From IMG/VR virus record IMGVR_UViG_3300032307_000380, positions 1 through 49,953 of that record: 49,953 bases of DNA; one strand, 5' to 3'. The notes beneath the pieces are model-generated. The model was given only the letters and a program-made list of their open reading frames with translations. It was not told the DNA's origin and searched no databases. Shown here piece after piece: positions 1-11,200 of the stretch (its first letter is position 1; the number at the start of each line of letters is the position of its first letter). The translations under genes were made by a program, and so were the position numbers. Source of the DNA: a virus.

Positions 1-590
1 AGTAGATGTCGATGTACTAGTTAATGTTGGCGTTGATGTACTAGTAGATGTCGATGTACTAGTTAATGTTGGAGTACTGGTTGGTGTTGGTATAGGTACA
101 CTAGTAGATGTCGATGTACTAGTAGATGTCGATGTACTAGTTAATGTTGGTGTACTAGTTAATGTTGGTGTACTAGTTAAGGTTGGCGTTGGTGTACTAG
201 TTCTAGTTGGTGTTGACGTGGTAGTTAATGTAGGTGTATTAGTCGGTGTTGGTGTAGATGTACTAGTTAATGTAGGTGTCGACGTACTAGTCAACGTTGG
301 AGTATTAGTTTTAGTTGGTGTTGGTGTACTGGTTAATGTGGGTGTTGGTGTTTGAGTTAATCCAGGGGTAACAGTTAATGTAGTCGTACTAGTTAACGTA
401 GGTGTGGGTGTAGGTGTACTAGTTTCAGTTTGAGTCGCAGTTAATGTGGGTGTGGGTGTAGGTGTACTAGTTTCAGTTTGAGTCGCAGTTAATGTGGGTG
501 TTAGTGTACTAGTTAATGTTGGTGAAGACGTTGGTGTACTAGTTCTAGTTTGTGTAGCAGTTAGTGTGGGTGTAGGTGTTAATATTTCAG
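1..590 (-). repeat. Long Thr-Pro/Thr-Ser linker tract
   Basis: Almost 200 codons of T alternating with P, S, Q, L or N run to the window edge. The DNA is a degenerate hexamer array (GGTGTA/GGTGTT/GTACTAGT types on the plus strand). The plus-strand ORFs here are valine/glycine-rich shadows. AGTAGATGTCGATGTACTAG recurs at 1, 43, 103 and 121. Confidence 0.9.
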
Positions 591-3225
591 GACAAGTTAG
601 TATAATATCCCATAAAGTACCTTCTAATGGTGTTGTAACAATAATTGTGATTATAGATGGTGTTATAGCCGATTTAGTAAATGATACTGTAATTAAACCA
701 GTACCAGAAACATTAGGGTAACCTAATGAATTTAATTGTGAATTATATATTTCATTACCTATAAAACCAGTATCTATGACTTTATTTCCACCCCAATAAA
801 CTTCAAATTTATCAGGAGCATTATATGAATTTAAATTTAATGAAACAATTCCTGTTGAAAGACCAGTATCCACCACAATTGTTGTTAATGTTCTACCACC
901 TAGTCCACCTAATAAACTAGAATTAATTTGTTCTCCACAATAACCAGTATAATAAATTTGTTCAAATGATGTTGCTGTTGGTGTTTGTGTTGGTGTAAGT
1001 GTTGGTGTCGATGTTAATGTTTGTGTTGGTGTAAGTGTTGGTGTCGATGTCGGTGTAAGTGTTTGAGTAGAAGTAGATGTTTGTGTTGGTGTAAGTGTTG
1101 GTGTCGATGTCGGTGTAAGTGTTTGAGTAGAAGTAGATGTTGGTGTTTGAGTAGATGTAGGTGTAGGTGTAGGTGATAATAATTCTAAAGTAAAATCACA
1201 ATTAGATGTTTGTGTAGGATGACTAAGAGTAAAATTCCATATTGACCCAACTAATGGTACTGTAACAACAATTAAAACTTGTGAAGGAAATGATTTTGTC
1301 TTACCAAAATAGTCAACACCAGTACCTGGTCCTGAAATATTCGGAAACCCAATTTGATTTAATTGTTCATTAAAAAATTCATCTCCCCTAAAACCAGTAT
1401 CTATAACTTTTTTACCATCCCAATAAACTCTAAATTTATCTGGTGTAACTAACGCATTGAAATCAAAAGTCACTAAACCAATTTCTTCACCCATATCCAT
1501 ATAAATAAGATATGTAACCATACCGTTATTTATACCTGAATACACTGTTTCTCCAGGTGACCCAAATAATACTATTTGTTCAAATTTTGTTGCAGTTGGT
1601 GTAGGTGTAAGTGTAGGTGTAGATGTTAATGTTTGTGTAACTGTTTGTGTTGGTGTTTGTGTTAATGTAGGTGTTTGTGTTCGTGTATTAGTTAATGTTG
1701 GTGTTGGTGTAGATGTAGACGTACTAGTTAATGTTGGTGTAGGTGTGGATGTAGTTGTAGGTGTTGGTGTAGGTGTTCTTGTTGGTGCAGGTATTAAAAC
1801 AACATCAACAGAATTTCTATTAACACCTTTATCACTTATTTTATAAATCATATTTATAAATGAACTTGTTAAATAACCTCCAATAATAATCTCATTAGTA
1901 TGTAAAATTTCAATAGTATTTAAAACACTAATTTCAGGTGTCACATCCATATTAAATGTGTCATCAATAGACCCATTAGAATTTAATCTCACTAATTTAT
2001 TTACAGTAATTCCATTGTACTGTGTAAAACGACCACAAATTAATATTTTACCGTCTGATTGTATTTGAATATCAGTAACTTTTCCATTAAATCCTGTTCC
2101 AGCGTCAAATGAACTATCAACTAAACCATCTGAATTTAATCTAATTATATTATTACATAATACCGTTTGGTACCCCATAAAAGTACCTCCAACTAATATT
2201 TTACCATCAGTTTGTTCTGATAAACTATTTATTTCCGGTAAAAATCCAATTTCACTATAAAAACCATTACCCACAATAAATGTGTCATCAATAGAACCAT
2301 CTGAATTTAATCTTACAATATAATTAACTAATTCACCAGAATATGAGGTAAAAGAACCCCCAACTAAAATTTTATCATCTGATTGTAATGTAATATCACG
2401 AATAAAACCATTTGTAAAAAACACATCTTCAAATCCTGAACCAATATTGAATGTATCATCAATTGAACCATCTGAATTTAATCTTACAATACCATTGTAA
2501 GATACTCCCGAATAGGACGTGAAAGTACCACCAACTAAAATTTTATTATCTGGTTGTAAAACAATTTCTTCCACAAAATTATCAAAACCTGTTCCAACAT
2601 TAAATGTATTATCAATAGATCCATCTGAATTTAATCTTGTGATATAATTAACTGATTCACCAGAATATGAGGTAAAAGAACCCCCAACTAAAATTTTATT
2701 ATCTGTCTGTTCTTCAATAGTTAAAACAGAATCATTAAAACCTGTACCAATATTAAATGTATTATCAATAGTACCATCAAATTTTAATTTAATTAATCTA
2801 TTATAAGTTTCACCTGAATAAATTGAATAGTTACCACCAATTAATAAATCATTATTAGAAATTTCTAATATTTTATTAACACTACTTTCAAATCCACCAC
2901 CACTATTAAATAAAAATTCATTTTCATCAAGTATGGTTGGAAAACAATCATCAAGTCTTAAATCTAATAACACTATTTGATAACCACCTTGTAATTTTTT
3001 AGTTGTGTCTCGACCATCACAATGTTCAACGAATAAAAAGGCCTTATCATATATTGAATCTATCGATAAATTCATAACATACCCCAAAATTGATTGTTTT
3101 GGGATTGTTTCCACAAATGTTGAGTTACCAATATTATCAGTTAACCCAGTATATATTTTATATTCTGAACAAGGTGTTTTTTGATTAAAAGACGAAATCG
3201 TAACTTTATATTGTGATATTGACAT
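1..3225 (-). CDS. Fibre/adhesin-like protein with delta-60 beta-propeller and Thr-Pro linkers (partial, 3' end missing)
   Basis: The reading frame opens at the ATG at 3223-3225 (MSISQYK) and stays open for 1075 codons to the window edge, so the C-terminus is missing. Residues 1-95 are unassigned. Residues about 98-465 hold seven repeats of the pattern DGKILVGGxFTxYSG..RLNSDGSIDxTFxxGxGF, matching the delta-60/DUF5122 beta-propeller family and suggesting a seven-bladed propeller. A Thr-Pro/Thr-Ser linker follows (about 478-545). Then come a beta module of about 125 aa (about 545-685), a second linker, a second module (about 753-882, with PDKFEVYWGGNKVIDTGF), and an uninterrupted T/S/P linker to the edge. 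There is no signal peptide or membrane segment, so a virion fibre is more likely than a secreted protein. It is the last gene seen of the left tail operon and shares modules with the two genes upstream. Fibre function is inferred from architecture and position. Confidence 0.8.
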   Translation of the reverse strand, partial: MSISQYKVTISSFNQKTPCSEYKIYTGLTDNIGNSTFVETIPKQSILGYVMNLSIDSIYDKAFLFVEHCDGRDTTKKLQGGYQIVLLDLRLDDCFPTILDENEFLFNSGGGFESSVNKILEISNNDLLIGGNYSIYSGETYNRLIKLKFDGTIDNTFNIGTGFNDSVLTIEEQTDNKILVGGSFTSYSGESVNYITRLNSDGSIDNTFNVGTGFDNFVEEIVLQPDNKILVGGTFTSYSGVSYNGIVRLNSDGSIDDTFNIGSGFEDVFFTNGFIRDITLQSDDKILVGGSFTSYSGELVNYIVRLNSDGSIDDTFIVGNGFYSEIGFLPEINSLSEQTDGKILVGGTFMGYQTVLCNNIIRLNSDGLVDSSFDAGTGFNGKVTDIQIQSDGKILICGRFTQYNGITVNKLVRLNSNGSIDDTFNMDVTPEISVLNTIEILHTNEIIIGGYLTSSFINMIYKISDKGVNRNSVDVVLIPAPTRTPTPTPTTTSTPTPTLTSTSTSTPTPTLTNTRTQTPTLTQTPTQTVTQTLTSTPTLTPTPTATKFEQIVLFGSPGETVYSGINNGMVTYLIYMDMGEEIGLVTFDFNALVTPDKFRVYWDGKKVIDTGFRGDEFFNEQLNQIGFPNISGPGTGVDYFGKTKSFPSQVLIVVTVPLVGSIWNFTLSHPTQTSNCDFTLELLSPTPTPTSTQTPTSTSTQTLTPTSTPTLTPTQTSTSTQTLTPTSTPTLTPTQTLTSTPTLTPTQTPTATSFEQIYYTGYCGEQINSSLLGGLGGRTLTTIVVDTGLSTGIVSLNLNSYNAPDKFEVYWGGNKVIDTGFIGNEIYNSQLNSLGYPNVSGTGLITVSFTKSAITPSIITIIVTTPLEGTLWDIILTCPEILTPTPTLTATQTRTSTPTSSPTLTSTLTPTLTATQTETSTPTPTPTLTATQTETSTPTPTPTLTSTTTLTVTPGLTQTPTPTLTSTPTPTKTNTPTLTSTSTPTLTSTSTPTPTNTPTLTTTSTPTRTSTPTPTLTSTPTLTSTPTLTSTSTSTSTSTSTSVPIPTPTSTPTLTSTSTSTSTSTPTLTSTSTST
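401..501 (-). repeat. Perfect 48-bp tandem duplication in a Thr-Pro linker
   Basis: Positions 401-448 and 449-496 are identical, and the match runs five bases further. Each copy encodes 16 residues of T/P/S/E/Q linker, so the frame is kept. It lies within the long linker of the propeller-fibre gene. Confidence 0.92.
1021..1140 (-). repeat. Perfect 60-bp tandem duplication in a Thr-Pro linker
   Basis: Positions 1021-1080 and 1081-1140 are identical, base for base. Each copy encodes 20 linker residues in frame, between the two modules of the propeller-fibre protein. Perfect identity at third codon positions implies a recent event or ongoing homogenisation. Confidence 0.95.
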
Positions 3226-3270
3226 TTATGAAATAAATTTTTAAAAAAAATAGTACATGGTCTAGTTATA

Positions 3271-3277
3271 ATAAATA
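3271..3277 (-). promoter_or_regulatory. Candidate late-promoter element upstream of the propeller-fibre gene
   Basis: ATAAATA on the plus strand (sense CATATTTATTATAAC), 46 nt before the start, in a 70-nt gap that shows nothing else. It belongs to the recurrent element described in the findings. Confidence 0.22.
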
Positions 3278-3295
3278 TGTTAATATTTTTATTTT

Positions 3296-5179
3296 TTAAG
3301 GAAACGATGGATAATAATATGTCCCAAAAGCATACGACACCACACCATCACCATTTATAACATAAAAATCAAAATACATATATCCCGATGTGAGTATTGG
3401 TCCATCTATAGTATGGGTTCCAATTGTTGCTCCTCCAGGTATTTGTATAGAACTACCATCACCAACTTTTATACCAGAAAATGTGTCTGAAAAATTAGTT
3501 TTATATATTAAACCAGCACCTATTATATTTGAATTATTACTAGGATTGTTTGATGTTTCCATTATACTATAAGTAAGTCTTAATTGTTTCCTAAACGGAA
3601 TGTTTTCATTTATTAAAATTTCAGCGGTAACATATCTAATACTTGGTATTGAATATGGAAAATATAAAGTATTACTAAATGAACCATAAGGTCCAGCAAC
3701 TGTAATAGTGTAATTTCGACCCATTTGTAGTTCAGAACCATAAAGTATTTCACTAAAATAATGTGTTCCTGCAGTTAAACCTTGACCATTATTAAAATAA
3801 ATATTTTGTGAAAGATTGCCATCGATATATATTTGAATAAAATCACTTCCCGTTCGATTACCATATACCGTAATACTACCATCCACTCTATAAGGATACC
3901 AAGAATCTCCACCACCAATTGTGACAGACATAGTGGGTTCTCTATCTATGGTAAATGTGATTTGATTACCATACCCAACTCCAACACTATTTAATGCATA
4001 TGATCTAACATAATGTGTCGACGTACTAAACGGTAAATTACTAATTTGACTATTAAAATTAACTAAACCTGACCCAACAATAATTTTTGTTCCATTTAAG
4101 ATTGTTGGTGTCGGTGAATATGACCAAACAAACCCCCTTTCTGTGATAGGTGAAAGATTATCACTAATAATACTTGCACTAACAATAGCCGATGTTTCAG
4201 TTATAGATGATGCATTATTAGTAGTTAGTGTCGGTATACCCGCAGGTGTTCTTGTTGGTGTTCTTGTTGGTGTGGGTGTTAATGTTCTTGTTGGTGTTAG
4301 TGTAGGTGTTGATGTTGTTGTTCTTGTTGGTGTTAGTGTAGGGGTACTAGTTAATGTTCTTGTTGGTGTTGGTGTTAATGTATTTATTAAAGGACATGTA
4401 ACCCAAATATTATGTGAAGGTCTTGACACTATCTGAATAGTGAAATTATCAGTTAAATTAGATGGAATATTAAACGTTTTTTCTTGTGAAGGTGAAATTG
4501 TTTCGTTAAAAACAATAGTAGAATTCCAAGTTACTTTAACAGAATTAGAAAAATCTCCATTATTTTTTAAAATAAAATTTCCATATCTATTAGAGTTAAA
4601 CGTAAAAAAATAATCGTATATTCCTCTTACAGAGGAAAATAATTCATAGTTGTCACAACTAGCTGTACGATTAAATAATTGATATGTTGTTTCTGTTGGT
4701 GTAGGTGTTGGCGCATTTTCTGTTTGAGTTAATGTTTGTGTTGAAGTTAATGTTGGAGTACTTGTTAATGTCGGTGTTGAAGTTAATGTTGGAGTTGGTG
4801 TTGACGTTGGCGTCGACGTACTAGTAGATGTTGGAGTTAATGTCGGTGTATTAGTAGATGTTGGAGTTGGAGTTGGTAATGATTCAACACGTTCAACATT
4901 TACACTAAAACATATAGTATCATAACAAGGATACGATTTACTATCATGAGTGTAAATGTTTTTTATTATATAACGATTTGTTAATTGGTCGGTCATCTTT
5001 ACCCAATACTGAGTATCAAAAGTTAAACCAGTTATTTCAATAGATGATGCGGTTAGTCCAGTACCGTAAGTTATGAATGTACTATCATTATATTCAGGCC
5101 ATGGATTCTCACCACTTTTATACCTTATAGAATAAGGACCATCAGAAATTATATTATATAAACGTATATTTAAACCCAT
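3296..5179 (-). CDS. Fibre/adhesin-like protein with FN3-like domains and Thr-Pro linkers
   Basis: The protein has 627 aa. Residues 1-97 form an FN3-like beta domain (ITGLTFDTQYWVKM). A Thr-Pro/Thr-Ser linker (about 98-163) leads to a diverged copy of the module found in the neighbouring giant proteins (about 164-262, ending NIWVTCP). A second linker (about 262-320) leads to an FN3-like domain (about 320-411, with ITERGFVWSYSPTPT and STHYVRSYALNSVG), then two further beta-rich domains to the C-terminus. It lies 44 nt downstream of the 2737-aa gene and 70 nt upstream of the propeller-fibre gene, and all three share linker type and modules. Known: FN3-like modules of the ERGxVxSxxPxPT type are frequent in Bacteroidota proteins. 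Inferred: a distal fibre or baseplate decoration for host binding. The exact role is unknown. Confidence 0.8.
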   Translation of the reverse strand: MGLNIRLYNIISDGPYSIRYKSGENPWPEYNDSTFITYGTGLTASSIEITGLTFDTQYWVKMTDQLTNRYIIKNIYTHDSKSYPCYDTICFSVNVERVESLPTPTPTSTNTPTLTPTSTSTSTPTSTPTPTLTSTPTLTSTPTLTSTQTLTQTENAPTPTPTETTYQLFNRTASCDNYELFSSVRGIYDYFFTFNSNRYGNFILKNNGDFSNSVKVTWNSTIVFNETISPSQEKTFNIPSNLTDNFTIQIVSRPSHNIWVTCPLINTLTPTPTRTLTSTPTLTPTRTTTSTPTLTPTRTLTPTPTRTPTRTPAGIPTLTTNNASSITETSAIVSASIISDNLSPITERGFVWSYSPTPTILNGTKIIVGSGLVNFNSQISNLPFSTSTHYVRSYALNSVGVGYGNQITFTIDREPTMSVTIGGGDSWYPYRVDGSITVYGNRTGSDFIQIYIDGNLSQNIYFNNGQGLTAGTHYFSEILYGSELQMGRNYTITVAGPYGSFSNTLYFPYSIPSIRYVTAEILINENIPFRKQLRLTYSIMETSNNPSNNSNIIGAGLIYKTNFSDTFSGIKVGDGSSIQIPGGATIGTHTIDGPILTSGYMYFDFYVINGDGVVSYAFGTYYYPSFP

Positions 5180-5224
5180 TATATATTTTATCTATTTATT
5201 TTTTTCCATATTATTTAATTTTAA

Positions 5225-8200
5225 TTATGGTAATGTTGTATATTCTCTTTCATTACTATATGTGGTACCCTGACTATTAGTAGCATAACACTTAATATAA
5301 TATTTTGTATTAGGTATAACTCCACTAATATACGAAGTGAATCCACCTGTACCCATTCCATCATTTGTTTTTGTTAATAATAAAATCGTTGGATTTGGGT
5401 TAGTTGACCATACAGTACCTTTTTCTGTTATAGTTGATCCACCATCATTAAATATCGGTAAATTATTATTATAGTCATTTGACCATTCTATAGAAAAAGT
5501 CGTTCTTCCTGGATTAATAGTAGAATCAATCCCTCCCTCAATAATACTAGGTGGACATGATAATGTTGTAAAAATTATTTCATTACCATAATTTGTTCCA
5601 AAACTATTTGTAGCATAAGCCCTAATATAATATTGGGTATTTGGTGTTAAATTCATAATATCACTTATAAATATACCTGTACCTATCCCATTATTTGTTT
5701 TATATGAACTATTAATTGTTGGGTTTGGATTCGAAGATAAAACAACACCACGTTCAATCACCGGAGAACCACTATCAATTGTAATGTTTCCACCACTAGA
5801 TACTCCAGTACATGTAATATTAAATATAGGATTAGTTGTTAATATTGGTGTCGTAATAGAATTAGGACAACTTACGTTGATGTTAAAAACACTACTAAAA
5901 GGTGCCGTTACAATTATTAACATATAATTAGGTGATTCATTTATTTTATTAAATGTATAATTTCCATCACCAACACCACTTATTACTGAGTATCCAAGAT
6001 CAATTAATGATTGATTGTAAGATAAATCATCACCCCTAAAACCAGTATCATGAATAAGATTTTCACCTAAATAAATCTGATATCTTTCTGGAATATTTCC
6101 CGAATTATATGTGGTTGTAACATTCCCCGTACCAATACCTATAGGTATATTTAAATAATATTTAGATTTTTGAGTGTTTATCGCGTTAAATGTATTATTA
6201 CAAGTTAATGTTTCGGTAATTACATTTAATGATGTTTCAGGACATTCCATTATTAAATTCCAAGCCGTACCATCTAAAGGTGCCGTTACCACAACAGTAA
6301 CAATTGATGGGTTTGTTTTAGATTTAAAAAAACTTTCTACACCATTTCCAGGTAATGTAGCTATTATTCCGTCTGTGGATTCTCCCCTAAATCCTGTGTC
6401 TATCACTTTATTACCATCCCAAAAAACCTCAAATTTATCTGGAACACTATACGCATTATATTTTAAAACAACATCACCAATATTTGTGCCTGCGTCTATT
6501 ATTATAGTATGTATTCCTTTACCACCAGAAGACCCAATAGATGATGAGGTAATTTCCTGTCCACAATTTCTATTTACCGTTATTAATTCAAAACCTGTTG
6601 GTGTTGGTGTAGGCGTTGGTGTTTGTGTTGGAGTAGGTGTAGGTGTTTGTGTAAATGGTGTTGGACAATTTACAATAAGACTCCAAACGGTACCATTTAA
6701 AGGCGCGGTAACAACAACAGTAATAGTTGTTGGTAATGAACTTGTTTTATAAAATAAAACACTACCTCTACCAGATCCTGAAACAGATGGATAACCATTA
6801 TTATTTAATATAGTATTAAGTGATGAATCACCTCTAAAACCCGTATCTATAACTTTATTACCATTCCAAAACACTTCAAACTTATCTGGAACACTATAAG
6901 CGTCATAATTTAACACAACATCACCTATTTCTGACCCAACATCTATTGTTATCGTATGTATACCTCTACCACCAGATGAACCTATGGATGATGACGTGAT
7001 TTCTTGATTACATAATCCACTAACTGATATGAATTCAAATCCTGTAGGTGTAGGTGTAGGCGTAGGTGTGGGTGTGGATGTTCTTGTTGGTGTTAATGTA
7101 GGTGTAGGTGTTGATGTTCTTGTTGGTGTAAGAGTTCTTGTTGATGTGGGTGTAGGTGTTGATGTTCTTGTTGGTGTAGGTGTCGCGGTGGGTGTTGCAG
7201 TTCTTGTTGGTACCGGTGTTACGTTTCCACAAGAACTAATTATTCTTATAAATGATTCGTTTGAAAAATTAACAGTTTCATAAGAATAATTAGTTCCAGA
7301 ATAATAAAAATATTTTGGAACCGACGTACCAAAGGCGTTATTTAAACAATCATCAACATCATTAAAAATTTTAACATTTTGTAATAAAGTAGGGGTTTTT
7401 GAATAAATTTTAGCAGGTATCGGTTCACCTACATTATAATATTGACAGGTGTTAATTGCACTATTAAATAAATTATAAATTTGGTTATTATTTAAATCGT
7501 ATGTGACATAACCCACAATTACATTAAATTCATAACAAACATTTGTTGGTGTAGGTGTCGATGTTAATGTTCTTGTAAGGGTTTGTGTTGGTGTAACTGT
7601 TCTTGTTGACGTAATAGTAGGTGTTTGTGTAGGTGTAGATGTTAATGTTCTAGTCGGTGTAGAAGTTAATGTCGGAGTTGGTGTTGATGTTGATGTTGGA
7701 ACGGGTGGACAATTTAATATAAAATTCCAAACTGTTCCATCTAAAGGTGCGGTAACAACAACAGTTACAATTGACGGAGAAACACTTGTTTTATTAAAAG
7801 ATACACTATCTGCGCCAGTACCTGAAATGTTTGGATACCCTAACGAATTTAATGCACCATTAAATGTATCACTACCTCTAAAACCAGTATCAATAACTTT
7901 ATTGCCATCCCAAAATACTTCAAACTTATCTGGAACATAATATGAATTAAAATCTAATGTAAAAAGACCAGTTAATGCACCAGTATCAATTGTTATTGTT
8001 TGAATTGATTTCCCACCAGCCCCACCAGATGCGTCAACTTGTTCACCACAAGATGCTATTTTATTAATTAATTCAAATCCTGTTTGAGTTGGTGTTGGTG
8101 TGGATGTTAACGTAGGTGTAGGGGTTGTTGTTGCGGTATTTGTTGACGTAGGTGTAGGTGTCAGTGTGGAAGTAGATGTAGGTGTTAAAGTTGGTGTTGG

Positions 8201-11200
8201 TGTTAATGTAGATGTTGATGTAGGGGTATTAGTTAACGTTTGTGTTGGTGTACTAGTTAAAGTTTCAGTTGGTGTAGGTGTAGGTGTACTAGTTAATGTT
8301 GATGTCTGTGTTGGTGTTGGTGTACCGGTCTCGGTTGGTGTCAATGTTGGTGTTGATGTACTGGTCTCGGTTGGTGTGGGCGTTGTCGTACTAGTTTCAG
8401 TTTGTGTTACAGTTTGTGTGGGTGTTACCGTACTAGTTAATGTTTGTGTTAGTGTCGGTGTTGAAGTACTAGTCTCGGTTTGTGTAACAGTTTGTGTCGG
8501 TGTCGGTGTTGAAGTACTAGTCTCGGTTTGTGTAACAGTTTGTGTCGGTGTTAATGTTGGAGTAGTAGTTAATGTTTGTGTTAAAGTTGGGGTTGGTGTT
8601 TGTGTTGGAGATAAAACACAACTACAAGTTATAAACCAATTTGGAGTAAAATTTAACACCGAAGTAACTTTAATTAAAACATCAGTAGATGATAAATTTT
8701 TACTAAATGAAAAACTACCTGAACCACTACCATTAACTGATGGATAACCTAAATCATTTAATAAAGAATTAAATGTCTCATCACCTCTAAATCCTAAATC
8801 ACTTACTAATGTTCCACCAAAATAAACTTCAATTTTATCAGGTATACCACCTGTATCGTAATTTAATATTATATTACCAATATCTTCACCAACATTAATC
8901 GTCACATAATAAATAACTTTATTGGTTAAATTTCCTGTTGAATCTATAGTTTCATCACACGAACCTGTTTTATAAACTTCTTCAAATAATGTTTGTGTTT
9001 CAGTTAGTGTTGGTGTTTGTGTTGGTGTTTGTGTTGGTGTGGTAGTTAATGTTTGTGTTTGTGTTGGTGTCGGAGTACTAGTTAATGTTTGTGTTGATGT
9101 TTGTGTTTGTGTACTAGTTAATGTTTGTGTTAACGTCTGTGTTGGTGTAGATGTTGGAGTAGTAGTTAATGTTTGTGTCTGTGTCTGTGTTGGTGTTGGT
9201 GTAGGAGTTAATGAAGGAATACAATCAAAGATAGATTTTTCAAGTTCTTGATTCGATGGAATAACGTCACAATTTAATGGGTCAATATAATATTGTCCTG
9301 ATTTAAAACTAATATTAGGATGTTTACTATATGAATGTCTCATTAAAAGTTGATGGTTTATATTACCATCAAATATTGTTATATATTGTTCAGAAAATAT
9401 AGTGTTGTTTTTTGATACATTTATATTATAATATAAACTAATATCACTATAATTCAAATCAACAGAAATAACTTCAATTAAATTACCATATTGATTAATT
9501 AAAAAATCACCATGATCATATGTGTCATCTATCGTTATTGATTTTATTTGTAATTCTTCAGGAAACCTATCATCAAAATGATATAGCCCATTTGTTATTA
9601 ATCCAAAATTTTCAACATATTTATTTGTGTAAACACGTAATTCTGTATTTGGTAAAACTTCAAATATTTCAATATTCCCATTTTTTGTTTGACCTGTTAT
9701 TATATTTTTTTTAACTGAACCTAAACATATTTTATCAGTTACCAATAATTTTGAATATTTGTAAATGAAAGAAAAATCATCATAATTAGCGTCAACAAAT
9801 TGTTGGTTTGTAAATCCAGAAACTGGTAAATAATTTACAGATAAAATATATTCACCCACTTTTAAATCATATACGGTTTTTTTACTTATTGTTCCACCTG
9901 ATATATATGATTCTATTTCTTGTTTTGTTGTTGTATTATCAATTATAATATTTTGATGTATAACTAATACTATGGAATTTTCTTTTAATCCATAATCATA
10001 ATTTGAAATATATTCAACATTAGGTTGTATCGTATAACACATATAATCGTCACATAACGTAACGCCAGAAATTTTAGATATCGTATTTCCAGTTGTTCCT
10101 TGAAATGCAATTAATTCAAAAATCTCAACATGAGTTTTTTCATTTGATGTTGTTAATAAATCATATTCTATTTTTGGTCTTAATCCTAATAATTTAAATT
10201 TAACTTCATTATTTGCCGCATCAATAATATTGAAATCTATTATATCATTTTCAGTAATACCTGTTAATTTGAATCTATTATCATACCCTTCTACTTTTTC
10301 AATAAAAACACTACTATTTTCACTATGTCCATTTATTGAATTAGTATATATATAAAATGGCCAGTTATTACCATTTTGAATACTAAATTTTGTTCCAACA
10401 ATATCAATAAAAATATCTGAAGATAAAAGACAATTTTCAGGTTCTTCACAATATTGTTCTCCATTACCACTTAATTGTACACTTAATCTATCTGTTAATT
10501 TAATTATTTGATAATCAGTTTCAAATCTATAACTAAAATAATCTTTTACTGAACAATCTTCAATACCGTATTTACAAGATGAAAATTTAATTACTTCAAT
10601 ACCTTTTTCGTCTGTTGTTATTAAATATGTTAACATTGGTAAGGTTTCAACACTATATGTTTGACCAGTAGCACCTGTAAATGGTGCATAATTTTCATAT
10701 CCAGATGTATATCTAGATATTCTCATAGAATCAATTAAACTAATTAAAGCACTTACCCATAAACTTTTTATTTTATTTAAATCAGGATTTAAATAGTTTT
10801 TATATTCAGAAATTAATGCAATATTCACTGGATCATCACTAACCAAATCGGTACTACCTGTCATTGGGAATGGGTTAAATAACATAGCACTATTCGTTGT
10901 GTTTGTTATCCCACTAACAACAACGACCATATCGTCAGTCAATATATCATAATTTGGACCACCAAATATTTTACCATCAATTTCTATTACAGGATAAAAA
11001 GTCACACCTGTTAAATTAATTAAACCTCTAAAATTTTCTTCTTCACCAATTAATGTTTCAATATCTTCAATAATTGCAGACTCAAAATCAGGATATACTT
11101 CTTCATAAAAATATTTAGGTTGACACCCAAATTTATACTGATATTTAGAACGACCAAATAAATTATTTTCAATTAAATTACCACCGCTCCATAATGTTGT

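Noticed and set aside
1-1180. CRISPR array or non-coding satellite in the repeat-rich region
   Set aside because: The repeats have no constant-length repeat/spacer alternation and keep one open minus-strand frame throughout, so they are protein linkers.
7035-7232. Minus-strand ORF of 65 aa rich in Asn, Thr and His
   Set aside because: It is an alternative frame of the same linker repeat inside the 2737-aa gene and has no independent domain.
8100-8747. Plus-strand ORF of 215 aa, Val/Gly-rich (VGVGVLV repeats), and similar ones at 494-721, 4143-4436, 6174-6752, 7029-7283 and 9039-9251
   Set aside because: They are the antisense reading of the Thr-Pro linker DNA (GGTGTT gives GV on this strand and TP/NT on the other) and run out of phase with any plausible plus-strand operon.
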